Source of the DNA: Phymorhynchus buccinoides
Taxonomy: Eukaryota; Mollusca; Gastropoda; Neogastropoda; Raphitomidae
Length of the DNA: 64,000 nt
NCBI GenBank assembly: GCA_017654935.2
Contig: CM065689.1
Location: forward strand, 60,857,455-60,921,454
Direction: 5' to 3'
Shown piece by piece: positions 47,493-61,730 of the stretch (position 1 is the first letter of the stretch; each line of letters starts with the position of its first letter). Under the pieces are notes generated by a model. It was not told the origin of the DNA and searched no databases. It worked only from the letters and a program-made list of their open reading frames with translations. The position numbers were made by a program, and so were the translations under genes.

Positions 47493-47874
47493 CACATAAT
47501 TCATCAAGCATACAATAGAGTTAGGACAAACCGAAATGGGGCCTATTTTATTTCACAACTTCCTTAATAACGTTTATTCCAAACAATAGAAAGAACGTCA
47601 TTTTAAAGGCATTTAACACCCATCAGCCTACAAAACTAATTCACCTAGCCCTGCGCAAGTATAATTGCACAGAGAAACACACTATTTATTAGCCCAATGT
47701 TGCTTATGAAGCCTATAGTTAGCGCAATCATCTACATACTAGTTATTGCTGGTCTTGCTCCTTTTATTTTCTTGTTATTGCCACACAAAACTCTACAGGC
47801 TCTCATAATTTCGGTTAATTAGTCTACTGTGCTACGTTCTGTATGCTTGTTTGTTGTTTGTTTTTCTGCTACAG

Positions 47875-47970
47875 ATTCCATTGCTGTCGGTGCAGACAGG
47901 GTGTTCACCATTGGTGACTATGGAGCCAATGATGGCTATTCTTCAATGCCTCTGATGTGCAGCATTGTTG
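47875..47970 (+). CDS. SABATH-type methyltransferase copy 2, first visible exon (SAM-binding motif I)
   Basis: The acceptor TTTTTCTGCTACAG and donor GTTG|GTGAGT bound 96 bases, entering with a codon already begun and leaving one base. It encodes SIAVGADRVFTIGDYGANDG, YSSMPLMCSIV. D-Y-G-A-N-D-G takes the place of the D-L-G-C-S-S-G SAM-binding loop of plant SABATH enzymes. The upstream exon with the start Met was not found; expect roughly 20-50 residues more. The enzyme family transfers a methyl group from S-adenosylmethionine to small carboxylic acids; the substrate here is unknown. Confidence 0.85.
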
Positions 47971-48034
47971 GTGAGTTTTTGCTATCACGCGGCGCGCGTG
48001 TGTGTATGTGTGCCTGCGTGCCTGCGTGCATGCA

Positions 48035-48113
<79 letters not shown>

Positions 48114-48314
48114 ACTTTCTAATCATTTATTATTTGTTTGCCTTTAATGTTCTTAATTGTTATCAATGTAAAGCTCACTGAAAAAGAGCGCTATATAAAT
48201 TTCCATTTATTATTATTATTATGAGCTATAACAGCAGTAACAACGACAAATACAACAATAACAACTACAAAAAGACCTACTTGTACTATTAGTTCTTCTA
48301 TTTTGTTTGTAAAG

Positions 48315-48431
48315 AAGGTGACTATTTTCCAGATCACCTTCGTCAAAAGCACGGAGACGACCTGGCCATCCAGATCATCTACGAAGATCAGGAGAAGAAC
48401 GATTTTAACAGTCTGTTCAACAGGTTGAGTG
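48315..48431 (+). CDS. SABATH-type methyltransferase copy 2, second visible exon
   Basis: 117 bases between TTTGTAAAG and the donor G|GTCAGT; the G left by the previous exon plus AA makes Glu. It encodes EGDYFPDHLRQKHGDDLAIQ, IIYEDQEKNDFNSLFNRLS. The E-D-Q-E-K-N-D-F-N-S-L-F motif is the counterpart of the plant N-D-L-P-x-N-D-F-N-x-x-F, which contacts SAM. A MITE begins about 20 bases past the donor. Confidence 0.87.
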
Positions 48432-48451
48432 GTCAGTGTTTTCATTACATA

Positions 48452-48694
48452 TATATCGATGGCTTGGAGTCAAAACGGACTATCTTTTGATAGTCCATTG
48501 ACATAGTATTGAACTTAATACGAAAACTAATAACTTGTATAAAAAAAAAGACTGCTGAAATATAAAAAGCAAACCCCCCTTTTTTATATTTCTGCAGTCA
48601 CTGTTTGATTCAAGTTATAAGTTTTTGTAATAAATCCAATAATACGCCAATGGACTATCTAAAGATAGTCCGTTTTGACTCCAAGCCATCGATA
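48452..48694. mobile_element. ~245-bp foldback MITE
   Basis: The left end TATATCGATGGCTTGGAGTC is followed by AAAACGGACTATC; its complement closes the element at 48645-48694. The arms are nearly 50 bp. The last few bases of the right arm (TATAC) lie at 51020-51024 because element E2 inserted into the MITE's end. The interior also pairs partly (TTTTTATATTTCTGCAGTC against GACTGCTGAAATATAAAAAG). Confidence 0.78.
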
Positions 48695-51019
<2,325 letters not shown>

Positions 51020-51744
51020 TATACAACATTCTCTTCCCATATTAAACAAAAATCTGCTCTTTGCTGCTTTTCTTATCCCACAACAAATTCATAGCTCATA
51101 GCTATTCAAGTAATTTCATGATGCAGCCTTATGTTTGTAACTGAGACGTTTTTGAGTGCGCTTATAAGCTTACAGCTTGTTGTGCTCGTACAATAATGTG
51201 TGTACACTGCAATGTATTATGTTAATAAACTTTGTTTAAACCAACACGTTCAACATTATGAATGAATGAATTAATCTTTAATTTAATGTCTTTTCACACG
51301 AATAGTGATTTTAGACAACATGCAAAACTTGAACTAATTATTAAAAAACAACAAAAAAGACATGCAAGCTTAAAAAACATTTATAACAACACACAAAGCA
51401 AAACATGTACAGTAACTTTGCAATAGGCGTGGACAGCATTAATTTCGCAATCAAAGCAATGTCAATTTCTGCGTCACTTATGATATCCTTGGTATTACTA
51501 TACTTAAGAAAAAAAGTCCATGTTGAACATTCGGTATTTAGAGAGCAACATTGGGCATTCTAGCCTAGTAGTAAATGATGAGTTGATAATCTCTGAGTGT
51601 AGAGACAATTAGTTTCTATGTATTTAGTTTTCCATGAATTTAGACGTATCTTGTACACTAAGCTGATCTGCTATGCATCACATTATTAGGTCTAAAGTCA
51701 GATGGATTGAAACAAATGGATTTTTCCAACAAAGAGTACATTTC

Positions 51745-52870
51745 AAATCAAATCAAATCAAACTCACTTTATTATCTCCCAAGGAGAAATTTTGTTCAGG
51801 TGCCAGAATAACAAAGACATCGACTTCAGCATGCATGAATAGGAGCACATTTTGACTTAGTGACACGAGTATAAAAATAAAATATGCATAAAATATATAT
51901 GGACATAGAAATTTAGCATGCGTTAGCATAATGTACATTTTTAAAGGTTACACATAATACACGCTTAAAGATACACATTATATGTGGATGCATGCATGTC
52001 TAAGGATAAGCATGCATAGTTTCTTTTAACACGATGAACACACATTTAAGCCTAAAAGGATCATGAGTTTAGGAGGTGGATGGATCTGGGGATGAAGGAT
52101 GTCTGTGCCCTGGAGATGACTTTAAAAGTTTTGTAGCGACGTCCAGAAGGTAATAGTTCGTAATGTTTGTTCAAAACATGGGAGGTGTCATTTACAATCT
52201 TCCTGGCTTTATGTTTGGTTCGTCTTTCGTACATCTCATTCAAACCCACCTCTCTCTTTCCAACAACTTTACTACACACATTCACCACATCATCCAATAC
52301 ACGCTTGTTTTTCAAACACAGACTTCCAAACCAACACGTAAAGGAAACAGTAAGCACAGACGCAATGCAGCTACAATAGTATGTATGCAAAATGCTTGAG
52401 TTAATACCAATGTTTCTCAGTCTGTGCAAAATAAACAATCTTGATTGACATTTCTTATGTATGTTCTGTGTGTTCTTGTCGAAAGTCAGTTTGTCGTCCA
52501 AAATGGTACCTAAGTGTTTGTATTCTGATACTCTTTCCACTGCTTCACCATCAATTTCTACCTTTGGCACAGTGGGTGGATCTTTCCTAAAGTCTATTAA
52601 CATTTCTTTTGTTTTGAGCACATTGAGGTCCAGATAGTTTTCTTTACACCACAGACAGAATTTCGCAACTTGACTAAAGTAGTGTGAATCAGAATATGAA
52701 AGGTCTTGTACGGCCGAATCGTCTGAATATTTTATGATAGGACCATTCTCCGTACCTCTACAGTTGGCATACAAGGTAAAAAGAACAGGAGAGAGAACAG
52801 TACCCTGAGGCGCACCAGTTGAAGTATGTGTTGACAATACCAATTTCTTATCTAAAAATGTGTTATTGTT
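51745..52870 (-). pseudogene. Rex1/CR1-group LINE reverse transcriptase with 3' tail
   Basis: Minus-strand frame: STGAPQGTVLSPVLFTLYAN, the altered box IIKYSDDSAVQDLS, WCKENYLDLNVLKTKEMLID, YKHLGTILDDKLTFDKNTQN, IHKKCQSRLFILHRLRNIGI, SFTCWFGSLCLKNKRVLDDV, LLPSGRRYKTF, and a stop at 52061. Downstream, CTCCTTGGGAGATAATAAAG and a (TTTGA)n run at 51745-51775 form a LINE-type 3' end. The ORF is open, but its 5' part is replaced by RNase H sequence from another element. Confidence 0.85.
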
Positions 52871-53230
52871 ATTGAAGGCCCCTCTTTTAGCAGCTCCATC
52901 AACAACCTCATTCCAAAAGAGCCCACAATGATATGGCACCCAGCAAAAATCAATACCTATGCCTTTTGTAATAACACAATGAATTGAATGCTTAATTTCA
53001 AAGACAACATCGTTACGAATTTTATTGTTATTTTGCTTCAGAGTTTGTAAAACTGATTTAAAATCCACACAAAATTAGATGTTATAAATGGAATATGGAA
53101 GATCACAAACAAATTCTAGAGCTCGGATTATTGTCTATAATTCAGAAGTAAATATTGATATGTCTTTGCCTAAATAATCAGACTTTTCTATTTTAAGTGA
53201 TGGTATAACAAAACCTGCCCCACTGTCTGA
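52871..53230 (-). pseudogene. LINE RNase H domain remnant fused to the Rex1-like part
   Basis: Reads SDYLGKDISIFTSEL, a stop, then TIIRALEFVCDLPYSIYNI, a stop, VDFKSVLQTLKQNNNK, NDVVFEIKHSIHCVITKGIG, IDFCWVPYHCGLFWNEVVDG, AAKRGA. It keeps the RNase H order (D-S/F near FTSEL, then VPxHxGxxxNExxDxxAK). The same open frame continues without a stop into the reverse transcriptase of a different LINE, which in a normal element lies upstream of RNase H. The order is reversed, indicating a chimera. Confidence 0.8.
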
Positions 53231-53499
53231 CGTATCTAAGTCTGACGTATCTGAGTCGAACGTCAGAAACTAATAGATTAACCTCTTCGTCTTTGTTGCA
53301 ACTGGTATATTCTCTATAAAATAAAAATACTAGAGTGTTTTGAAAAATGTATCATCATTACCTTTGATTTATTTACATCAATCCTTCAACATACTCCCCT
53401 TTGACCTGAACACACATTCTCAGTTTTGAAATCTATGTCCAAAATGCAAGTTTTTTAGAATTCTTTGAAGGTACCCTTCAGACACTGGAATACTGCATT

Positions 53500-54360
53500 T
53501 TGACTTATTGACGACTTTCAAACCGGCGTCCACGTAGGGCTTCTTTGATAACGGGATTCAAACAAAAGTCACCAGGGGCTAGGTCAGGACTGTAGGGAGG
53601 ATGTGGCAAAACGGCGATACCAGATTCCTTGAAGTAGTTGGTTCCAGCGGTGGATTTATGTGCAGGCGCATTGTCATGGAGGAGCTTTATCCCTCTGGTA
53701 TCAGTCGCCGGTTGGACATTTTGATAGTGTTCTACCACTCGAGATAAAACATTTTCTATATAGAACTGGCCAGTAACGCTAGTATATGCTCTGGAACCGC
53801 AATTTGAACCACGGGGCCCTTGGCACCAAAGAATAAGGCATAGATAACTCTAAGGACAGACTTGTCTCCATGCGCGATCTGGGGTCTTTTTTCATTTTCA
53901 TATATCCATACTTTATTATTTCGTTTGGTTTCTGGCTTAAAAAAAGAAGTAAATCCATGTTTCATCACCAGTAACGATCTCATTTAGTCTCCGTGGATCA
54001 CAATCTTCAGACATACATAGCAACTGTGAGACAATCTCTAGATGTATACGCTTTTGCTCTTCTGTGAGAAGGAGATTGGTCCATCGGGCACAGACCCTCC
54101 TAAGCTTTTAATATTCATTTAATATTTTGAAAACAGGTCACGAATTAAAGTTGATTGTCTGGGCTATTTCATCTACTGTTTATCGGGCATCTTCATGCAC
54201 TGCATTTTTCAAGGCAGGGGTTTCATTTTCAATATATGCACTTAACGGACAGTCGGAACGTGGGTCATCTCCAAGGCGATTTCTGCCAGCTTTAAAACGA
54301 TGACTCTCTGAGAATGGTTGCGTATGAAAGTGCTTGGTCCCCATAATTATACTTTATCCA
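53500..54360 (-). pseudogene. Mariner transposase, inactivated
   Basis: Minus-strand pieces in order: HFHTQPFSESHRFKAGRNRL, TVDEIAQTINFNS, VCARWTNLLLTEEQKRIHLE, IVTGDETWIYFF (first catalytic Asp), PETKRNNKVWIYENEKRPQ, KSVLRVIYALFFGAKGPVVQ, LLHDNAPAHKSTAG (second Asp), LPHPPYSPDLAPGDF (third Asp). All three catalytic residues can be read, but in different frames with several stops. It lies in an intron of methyltransferase copy 2. No clear terminal inverted repeats were identified. Confidence 0.9.
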
Positions 54361-55299
54361 AGTCAGCTTTAATGTCAGTTGGCTTGCATCTGAGTAAAGA
54401 GCGAATCTTGCTATAGAATATTTTGCTAGGCGGCAAAGCTGATTTCTTTCTCAGCTACTTTTAACTCAGTATACTTTGCATGCGTAATTATGACGTCATT
54501 TTGACGTCACAAATACTGTAAAAATCATAAAGTTAAGTACCATTACATCCGAAATGCCCTGACATTTTTGTAGATACATTTTATGTGTATCTGCATTAAA
54601 GCGTTTGTATTTTATCCAACAATATTCAGGACTTTTAGCATGACCCTCGTAGCTTCCACCAGAAACAGTCAAATCCCATCTGGCAGACATGGCCATATCA
54701 CAGGACTCTGCCAAACAGGACAGTTGTTTTATTCGATCTAAAACATGCTTCTGATAATGTATCTCTAGACGAATCTCCACCCTGTAACTCAAGGCTACGG
54801 ACACTATTCTCAGTCTGTAATTCTGCCCACTTTCTGGTAATCTAATTATGCACACCATGAATTATCAAACTGTGAAGTTTATTCTGAAGCATAACCTGGG
54901 GGTGATGTTAAAGAAAAACATAGATTCAGGATTCAAATTCATACGTGATTTATTTCAGTACGTCGTGTTTCACCATTAGCCTTAACATTTCAAAAGCTTT
55001 TACTTTTATTGCACGCTTAAACATCACGGTTGAAATAAGTTAGCTTTTTGGTAATTCATCAAATCTGTTGCTGTGTACTCATTGTCATATTTGGCATAAA
55101 AAAGAAACCTCGTAATTCAGGAAAACTTTTGTCTGTCTGTTGAATGGTCCAACAACTGACTGACCAAAAACAAACAAGACCAGGCTTGCTTTAGTGAAAA
55201 GTCATAGATCTAGCCTGTTTAAACTGCATGTTTTCCTGCATCCTGTTGTTAACAAATAGCTTGATGACTTCCACCCGGTGCTATTTTTATTTGTTTTAG
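54361..55299. other. Intron sequence, nothing recognised
   Basis: Two TGACGTCA palindromes lie close together at 54491-54498 and 54502-54509. A 120-codon minus-strand frame (54496-54858) shows no recognisable motif. The region ends at the TTTTATTTGTTTTAG acceptor. Confidence 0.5.
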
Positions 55300-55435
55300 A
55301 CAGCAGCAGCTACATGTCCAAATTCCCCAACGTCTACCCCCTGGCCACCAACATCAACTTCTACAAACAGTGTGTTTCTCACAACTCCTGTGACGTCATC
55401 TTCACCAACAACGCCACACACTGGATGGAGAAACT
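55300..55435 (+). CDS. SABATH-type methyltransferase copy 2, third visible exon
   Basis: 136 bases, entering with two bases of an Asp codon and leaving CT. It encodes DSSSYMSKFPNVYPLATNIN, FYKQCVSHNSCDVIFTNNAT, HWMEK. It aligns with the plant G-S-F-Y-x-R-L-F-P...L-H-F-V-H-S-S-Y-S-L-H-W-L block, with TNNATHWM replacing SSYSLHWL; this segment lines the substrate pocket in plant enzymes. The donor is AAACT|GTGAAT. Reading on without splicing meets TGA at once, so splicing is required. Confidence 0.86.
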
Positions 55436-55729
55436 GTGAATGAAAGGAATAGAATACAATGTTTGTTTGATTGTCTTCAAGCGAATCGTAATATTCTTGT
55501 TGTGTTGTTTTGTTGATTGTTTTATCGCTGCAGAAAGAATTTCTTGTAAAATGGACAATAAAAAATATTGATTCACATTGATATAGGAAATGTAAACAAA
55601 ACTAGTTTTGTAGCCATTATACGTAAATAATTCTTGTTCAGATTATGGTGCATTTGAAGAGCGCTGTGTAAAATCGAATCAAGTGCCATTCCCGTTTCTC
55701 CCATATAATGTGGACCTGCTTTGTTTCAG

Positions 55730-55857
55730 AGACATGAACTTCAAGGACTGTACACTGAACATCTTCGCAACAAAAGAGGAGCTCCAGAGATTTCATGTGG
55801 AGGCAGAACGAGACTGGACCAACTTCCTGGTTCTGAGAGCAAAAGAACTCAAACCAG
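55730..55857 (+). CDS. SABATH-type methyltransferase copy 2, fourth visible exon
   Basis: 128 bases after GCTTTGTTTCAG. The first A completes Leu (CT|A), then DMNFKDCTLNIFATKEELQR, FHVEAERDWTNFLVLRAKEL, KP, leaving G for the next exon. The D-W-T-N-F-L-V-L-R-A-K-E-L-K-P-G-G run (completed by the next exon) matches the family pattern F-x-x-F-L-x-x-R-x-x-E-L-V-x-G-G. Confidence 0.88.
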
Positions 55858-56784
55858 GTCAGTTTCTTTGATGTTTAATCCATGTAACGGCTGTGACAGA
55901 GACAAAGGCGGCAGGCGATGTCGAAGGGAAGAAGATGATGAAGAAGAAGATAATGATGATGATGATAATGATGATGATGACGACATATAAATTCAATTAA
56001 TAACCTCTCAAATTTGCACCAACTGAACAGTTTACTAGTGCTGAGCTATGATCTACAAATACTGTAGATAGGTACTAGTAATTAGGTACTAGTAATGCTA
56101 GATTGACAAAGATTGAACGAGGAGGTATGTTTTGGGGGCGTGTCTTTGTGTCTGTGTGTTTGTCTGTAATACATTTGATTAAAAATGTAAAGAATGAATT
56201 TGTTGTGGGACGGGGTCGATGCGGGAGGACTGGGTGTGTGTGTGTGGTGGGGGGTGGGGAGGTAGGAGGTGCGACAACCCATTCTCAAATGTCCCCTTCA
56301 GTGTATCCTTGATGACAGTGGCCTTGAACTTTTTAATCGTGGTCATAGCTTTTACATCTTTGCAGCTACAGTCCCAAAATTTGATAAGTTGGTATATTGA
56401 ATGAAGATGAGACGGGGTAGTGAGTAACTCTTTTTTGCTTGACCTTTAACCTTGGATAATCCATTTGTTTTGATTATTTCTTTTATTGTCGAGTTAGTAT
56501 ATTAAATCAAGATCATTAGAGGTGGGGAAAAAACCCGGTTTGAACCGAAAAACCGGTCCTGAAATTCCGCGGTTCGAAAAACCGGTTCGAGTTGCTGTGA
56601 ACCGGTTTTTTAACTGCAAACTGAAAGTAAGTTTCTCTTAGAATAGCGCATTCTTTCTGAAGAACAACACTGAATTTCAGCGCAGATTGGGTGTTTGTAA
56701 ACGAAGAGTAGCTGTTTCTAGTTGTCTGGTGTTGTAAGGAGCAAGTATCGCCAATGAGTAGGCCTACACTACAGTAACGAACAT

Positions 56785-57027
56785 TTGGAGGCATTTTCTC
56801 CTGGAATTATTTTTCGAAAGAGTGATGGAGTGATTGTAGAAAGTATTGCTTTGTGCTTGCAATGTGGCAGTGCGATCAATCGGGGTAGTAGAACAACAAA
56901 CATGACTAATCACCAAGAGAACTGTGAATGGAACAACAATAAAACAATGTCTTTAAGTTTATTGAATTTCATTTCTAAAAATTATTATGCTAAGAAGCTG
57001 AGCAAATATGTTCAAAAATATTTTGAT

Positions 57028-57030
<3 letters not shown>
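56785..57030 (+). pseudogene. BED-type zinc finger remnant of hAT transposase
   Basis: An open frame from ATG 56785 reads SPGIIFRKSDGVIVESIALC, LQCGSAINRGSRTTNMTNHQ, ENCEWNN. Cys-x2-Cys ... His-x4-Cys with RGS-TTN-M before the His matches the BED finger at the start of hAT transposases. The frame runs into a CA microsatellite at 57031, and no catalytic domain is left. Confidence 0.7.
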
Positions 57031-57069
<39 letters not shown>

Positions 57070-57076
57070 GCGCGCG

Positions 57077-57109
<33 letters not shown>
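57031..57109. repeat. CA microsatellite in hAT element
   Basis: CA with a CG-rich core. Confidence 0.97.
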
Positions 57110-57186
57110 GCTTTTTCTTATCAATAAACGGACATGAACTTGCTTTGATATTTGAACTGTATTGTATTCATACGTAAATGTGTATA

Positions 57187-57188
<2 letters not shown>

Positions 57189-57257
<69 letters not shown>
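57189..57257. repeat. CT microsatellite in hAT element
   Basis: About 34 CT units. Confidence 0.97.
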
Positions 57258-57259
<2 letters not shown>

Positions 57260-57503
57260 CATCCCCCGTCTCAGTCTATGTACTGACCTCTAAAATACAA
57301 ACGATGTACTGTTTTGTCTAAAATTTGATTTGTTTTGCGGGTTTATTTTTGGAGGAGGGGGAGGGGGTGTTTGTTGTTATAACTGGGATTGGGAGTAGCT
57401 TCATAAGCTGCTTAATGTACATTCAGTAGTTATTGTTCGATTAAAATGAATGCGCTTACTGAAGATATTGTCTAAAAGTAGAATATGTCGTTACTGTTGT
57501 AAG

Positions 57504-57659
<156 letters not shown>

Positions 57660-58906
57660 CGAAATATTATTTAACCAGGGAACATGAGATTAACGAAAAC
57701 AAATAATTTAACAGCTTTTCTCCACCCAGCCCTGGGACTGAGAGAGAGAGAGAGAGAGAATGTGTGTGTGTGTGTGCATGCATGTGCGTGTGCAAGCGCG
57801 CGTGTGTGCGGTTGTGTGCGTGTCATTGTGTGTGTGCGCGCGCTCGTGTGTGATATTTTTTGCTTCCATTGTGAAAGATTTTCTGTTCTCATTTTGTTTA
57901 CCTGTTCAGGTACATATTTATGATTATTATACTTTTGTATGCCTTATCCTCCCGCTACATATCTGATTATCCTCAAAGCAGGTTCATTGCGTTGTGAATG
58001 TGCCACCATCCTTCACACTCCAACCGCCATATGACGTTTTGTTTTTGCTTTGATTGAATTATTTTCCCTATGATTATTATATTTTTCAACAACACCCCTA
58101 CCCCCACCTTCTTTTGACACGGGCAGATGGCCCCGTCATTAAAATGTTTGTTGGAGTTGAGCTGAGTTTTTAGTTCAGTGTGTGTATGTGTGTGCGCGCG
58201 TGTGTGAATATTCTGACAAATAAATATGTTTGCATAGGTGAAACTACTGATGTGAATACTGGTTAAAAACAACGGTTCGAAAAGACCGGTTCGGAGATTA
58301 AAAACCGGTTAAAAACCGGTTCGAAAATTTGAACCGGTTCTCAACTCTAAAGATCATACACAAGTGCACGAAGAACACAAACGCTCATAAGTTGTGGCAA
58401 ATTTTCAAATGTTTCACATGTTTCTTCAGGCCATTAATATTATTGCCGTGACACAAAAATCAATTAAAATGGTAGTATGCCGTCTGAAGTTGGTGTGACC
58501 TTCTGCTTGACCTTTGACCTTGATTGCTACTACCACTCTTATAAGCTTTGTTTCATATGTACCCTGTAACGTTAATATAATACTAAGAATGAGGAAGAGG
58601 AGAAGAACAACAAGAACAAAACGTTGTGGTAGTAGTAGTAGAAATAATAGCAGTTGCAGTATTTGTGGTAGTAGTAGTAGAAACAATAGCTGTTGCAGTA
58701 GTTGTGGTGGCGGCAGAACCAGTGATATTTTATGACTGACGGTCCGTTTAACGTCCTCCGACATGCGGGGGCATTTTTAAGTATAATGATAGTGGGACGA
58801 TCCTAGGGGTGCTGCAATACAGGAAGGTCCCAATTTTTGTTTTAACAAAATCACATGATTAAGTCGTGCGGTATTTTACCACGCTCTCCTCGTGTTCACT
58901 CTACAG

Positions 58907-59070
58907 GAGGCGTTCTGGTGGCCATCAACTGGTGTTGTCGTCCCTCTAGTCAGGTCGTTGAAGGGAGAGTCTTTCCACCAGGGTCTGAGATGGAAATTCT
59001 GGAAATGGACATGTTCTGGGACCTCGAAAATGCCTGGAAACAACTGAAAGACCACAAGATCATCACTCAG
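58907..59070 (+). CDS. SABATH-type methyltransferase copy 2, fifth visible exon
   Basis: 164 bases after TTCACTCTACAG; GA completes Gly. It encodes GGVLVAINWCCRPSSQVVEG, RVFPPGSEMEILEMDMFWDL, ENAWKQLKDHKIITQ and ends in phase 0 before GTGATG. It differs from copy 1 at several residues (LLVASN/VLVAIN, IVLN/MFWD, DDD/DHK), while the introns on both sides are unrelated, so the two genes are real paralogues. Confidence 0.88.
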
Positions 59071-60755
59071 GTGATGCTGCATATCTTAACCCGTTTCTTG
59101 CCAAAGAGTTTTTTTTGGAACTATGTGGTGTTTTCTGCTGTAAATAAACCTATAAATAAAAATACTATGCGACACAAAATACTAAGGGAACTAACGAAAG
59201 TAAACTTCGTTTGCAATATTAAAAAAACATTAAAAAAACCGACTGAAACAGAATGCAACGTCACTGGAACATCCAACAAACAAACAAGCACACGACAAGT
59301 GTAAAGTGACGTTATTTTATTCACAAGAGACACAATAAAACAACTGGATATTTCGGCGAATGCACATTTGTCAACATAGACACACAAGAAAACAGCATCA
59401 GTATAAAAACCAACTAACACTTTTATAAAAGTGCAATATTTCGGATTTTAATTATTCCTTGAACGGGCAAACCCCCGGGCAACTAAGACAGCCTTTAACA
59501 CACAATGGTACACAATGAAAACTAGCTACAGGTAACTCACTTGAAACTGAAGCTAACTGTATCATTCACAGATTAGATTGTAGAGGGGAAGCATTGTTTT
59601 TGGCTCCATTTGCTATCTTTGCTGTTTGCTGTTTTCTTGTGTGTCTATGTTAATAAAGGCGCATTCACAGAATAGAAATATCCAGTTGATTTGTTGTGTC
59701 TCTTGTGAATAGAATAACGTCACTTGACACGTGTTGTGTGCTTGTGTGCTTGCAATAATATTATTTTACAATCCTGTTTTCAGAATGCACTCCCAAGGCG
59801 TGCATGGCAGCGATGGGATCATATTTGTAATAGCCACAGACAATTCACACAGCAGCCTTCTCCCATTACCACCACTCCCATGCCCATTACCTACAACGTC
59901 AGGACTTTGTGATCTCTTGTGTCTTTCGTTCTCCTCCCCCCATACCTCTCCATCCCTCTACCTCTCTCCAAACTCTCAGCATACTTTCCAAATGTTCTCT
60001 ATTTTTATGTTGTTTTCTGATTCTTTCTGCATGGCTCACCATAAGAAAAACAACAGGGTCATTTGCTTTCCTACATGTTTCTTGCGAGCTTGGAGGTAAC
60101 ATGATTCATTGATTCAAAGTTCAATGGAACTTTTCAAATTTAAATTACTGAAAACTAACACATTTCTAAAAATGCATTGAAAATATTGCGTGTGAATACT
60201 TGAACTAGAACTAAGCAAATCAGTCAATTTTAGCAACAATTTAAAATTAGATATCGATTTGGAAATAAAACCTTTAACTTTTCATAAACAAACAGTAGCA
60301 GTAGTATTAGTAGCAGTAGTGTAGTAATGATGCTAGTACTATGGTCATGGTCGTTACTGTTATTGTCATCTTCGTAGACGTATCAGAAGCAGCCGCAGTA
60401 GCAGCTCTAATTGTTGTTGGTTTTCTTGCTCTTGTAACAACTATACCACGGTGTAAAACGACTTGGTTGTAAGAGTACTAGACTCACTCGCTTTACACTG
60501 GTGTTTGATTTCAATCAATCAATCAATCAATGATTTTTCACAGAACATAGGGCGGAGTTTTTATTCTAATTTTAAAGACGTTCAATAGATATAATTCAAG
60601 TACACCATTTGCTACATGAACTGAAAGTCGTTCTAAAATAAGTTTCAAACACGACCTAGCATGGGTTATATTAGTATACTATTGTGGGAAGGGAGTATGC
60701 GATGTGGTGCTCTCTTCATCTCTTCATTGTTGCTATGTCTTATGCATTTCTTCAG
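59071..60755. other. Intron, nothing recognised
   Basis: A/T-rich sequence. The phrases CACAAGAGACACAATAAA (59321) and TTGTTGTGTCTCTTGTGAAT (59690) are in inverted orientation and may be the ends of a foldback element, with AATAACGTCACTTG and AAGTGACGTTATT outside them. CAG/TAG-rich patch near 60290-60320. Confidence 0.5.
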
Positions 60756-60930
60756 GAAGAATTTGAAAGATGCACGGCTAAACTGTGCATCCGAAACGAA
60801 GCCCAGATCAAGAGTCCCTTTGAGAGACAGGGGTCTGCTGTGCAACAGGCTGGCTTACGTCTGGAACATTACGATGAGGTCACTGTGCCCTGCTTCTATA
60901 AAGCCATGTGGAGAGAACAGCAGGTCAAAG
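60756..60930 (+). CDS. SABATH-type methyltransferase copy 2, sixth visible exon
   Basis: 175 bases after TGCATTTCTTCAG, phase 0 in and one base out (GTCAAAG|GTCAGTGG). It encodes EEFERCTAKLCIRNEAQIKS, PFERQGSAVQQAGLRLEHYD, EVTVPCFYKAMWREQQVK. Its 3' end is the first of three 73-bp junction repeats. Confidence 0.87.
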
Positions 60931-61088
60931 GTCAGTGGTCATTACGACGAGGTCACTGTGCCCTGTGTCTATAAAGCCATGTGGAGAGATCACCAGGTCA
61001 AATGTCAGTGGTCATTACGATGAGGTCATTGCGCCCTGTGTCTATAAAGCCATGTGGAGACAACTCCCGGACAAAGGTCAGTGGACAT
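60870..61088 (+). repeat. 73-bp exon/intron-junction repeat, 3 units
   Basis: Units start at 60870, 60943 and 61016, with the same structure as the ten-unit array in copy 1, so the expansion began before the genes duplicated. The second unit's donor is altered to AAATGTCAGTG, whereas the third keeps AAAGGTCAGTG. Confidence 0.93.
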
Positions 61089-61730
61089 TTTGCTATATTG
61101 ACCAAATCCCAATCCTTTTCTAGAACTCATATACTCCGTTTCGTTAACATTTAGAATTTTCTTTCTTCGTATTTTGGTGTTAAGAATGTTATGGTGAAAT
61201 GTTTTACAACATGGGCGTTAAAGGCAATCCTTCTTTATTTTGACTGTAATTTCAACGAGGTATCTCTATTTATACCGACATCAAGGCATTAGGTCGGCTT
61301 CCCTGAAATCTTTGTAAATATTTGCGTTCTGGATATGCCCAAATGTTTGTGTATCTCTCTTTAGGTTTTCTTACTTTCTTACTCCTGTCTGTATCATGTG
61401 ATCAAGGAGACGGGCCCGCACAATTTTCATCCAATTTTGATCCGGTGTTTAGTTAATTTAATCTGTACAACTTCGCGCAACGTTTGGGCCATGGATCCAT
61501 TCGTTTGTATTTATGTTTTGTCGATAACTGAACATTACTATTTGATAGGGCCGCACAAATCTTCAATCTAAGAAAACAGATTCTTCCAGGCCATTTGTTT
61601 GTTGGTTGTGTTTGTAATAATTCTTTATGAAATGGGAAATCTTGACGTTATTATTATTTGCAAGCACTTAGGGCCTTTACTATAATATTAATAAGTTATA
61701 ACAATAAATGTATTTCATTTATAATTGCAG

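Noticed and set aside
45521..47970. The two-exon gene as the missing N-terminus of methyltransferase copy 2
   Set aside because: Its second exon ends in a stop, its phase does not supply the single base needed at 47875, and it does not resemble a SABATH N-terminus.
54496..54858. 120-codon minus-strand frame
   Set aside because: No motif, no relation to the neighbouring mariner, and length is within chance for this amount of DNA.
55930..55990. Acidic run (Glu/Asp) after the fourth visible exon of copy 2
   Set aside because: It lies after a valid splice donor at 55857 and comes from GAA/GAT-rich intron sequence.
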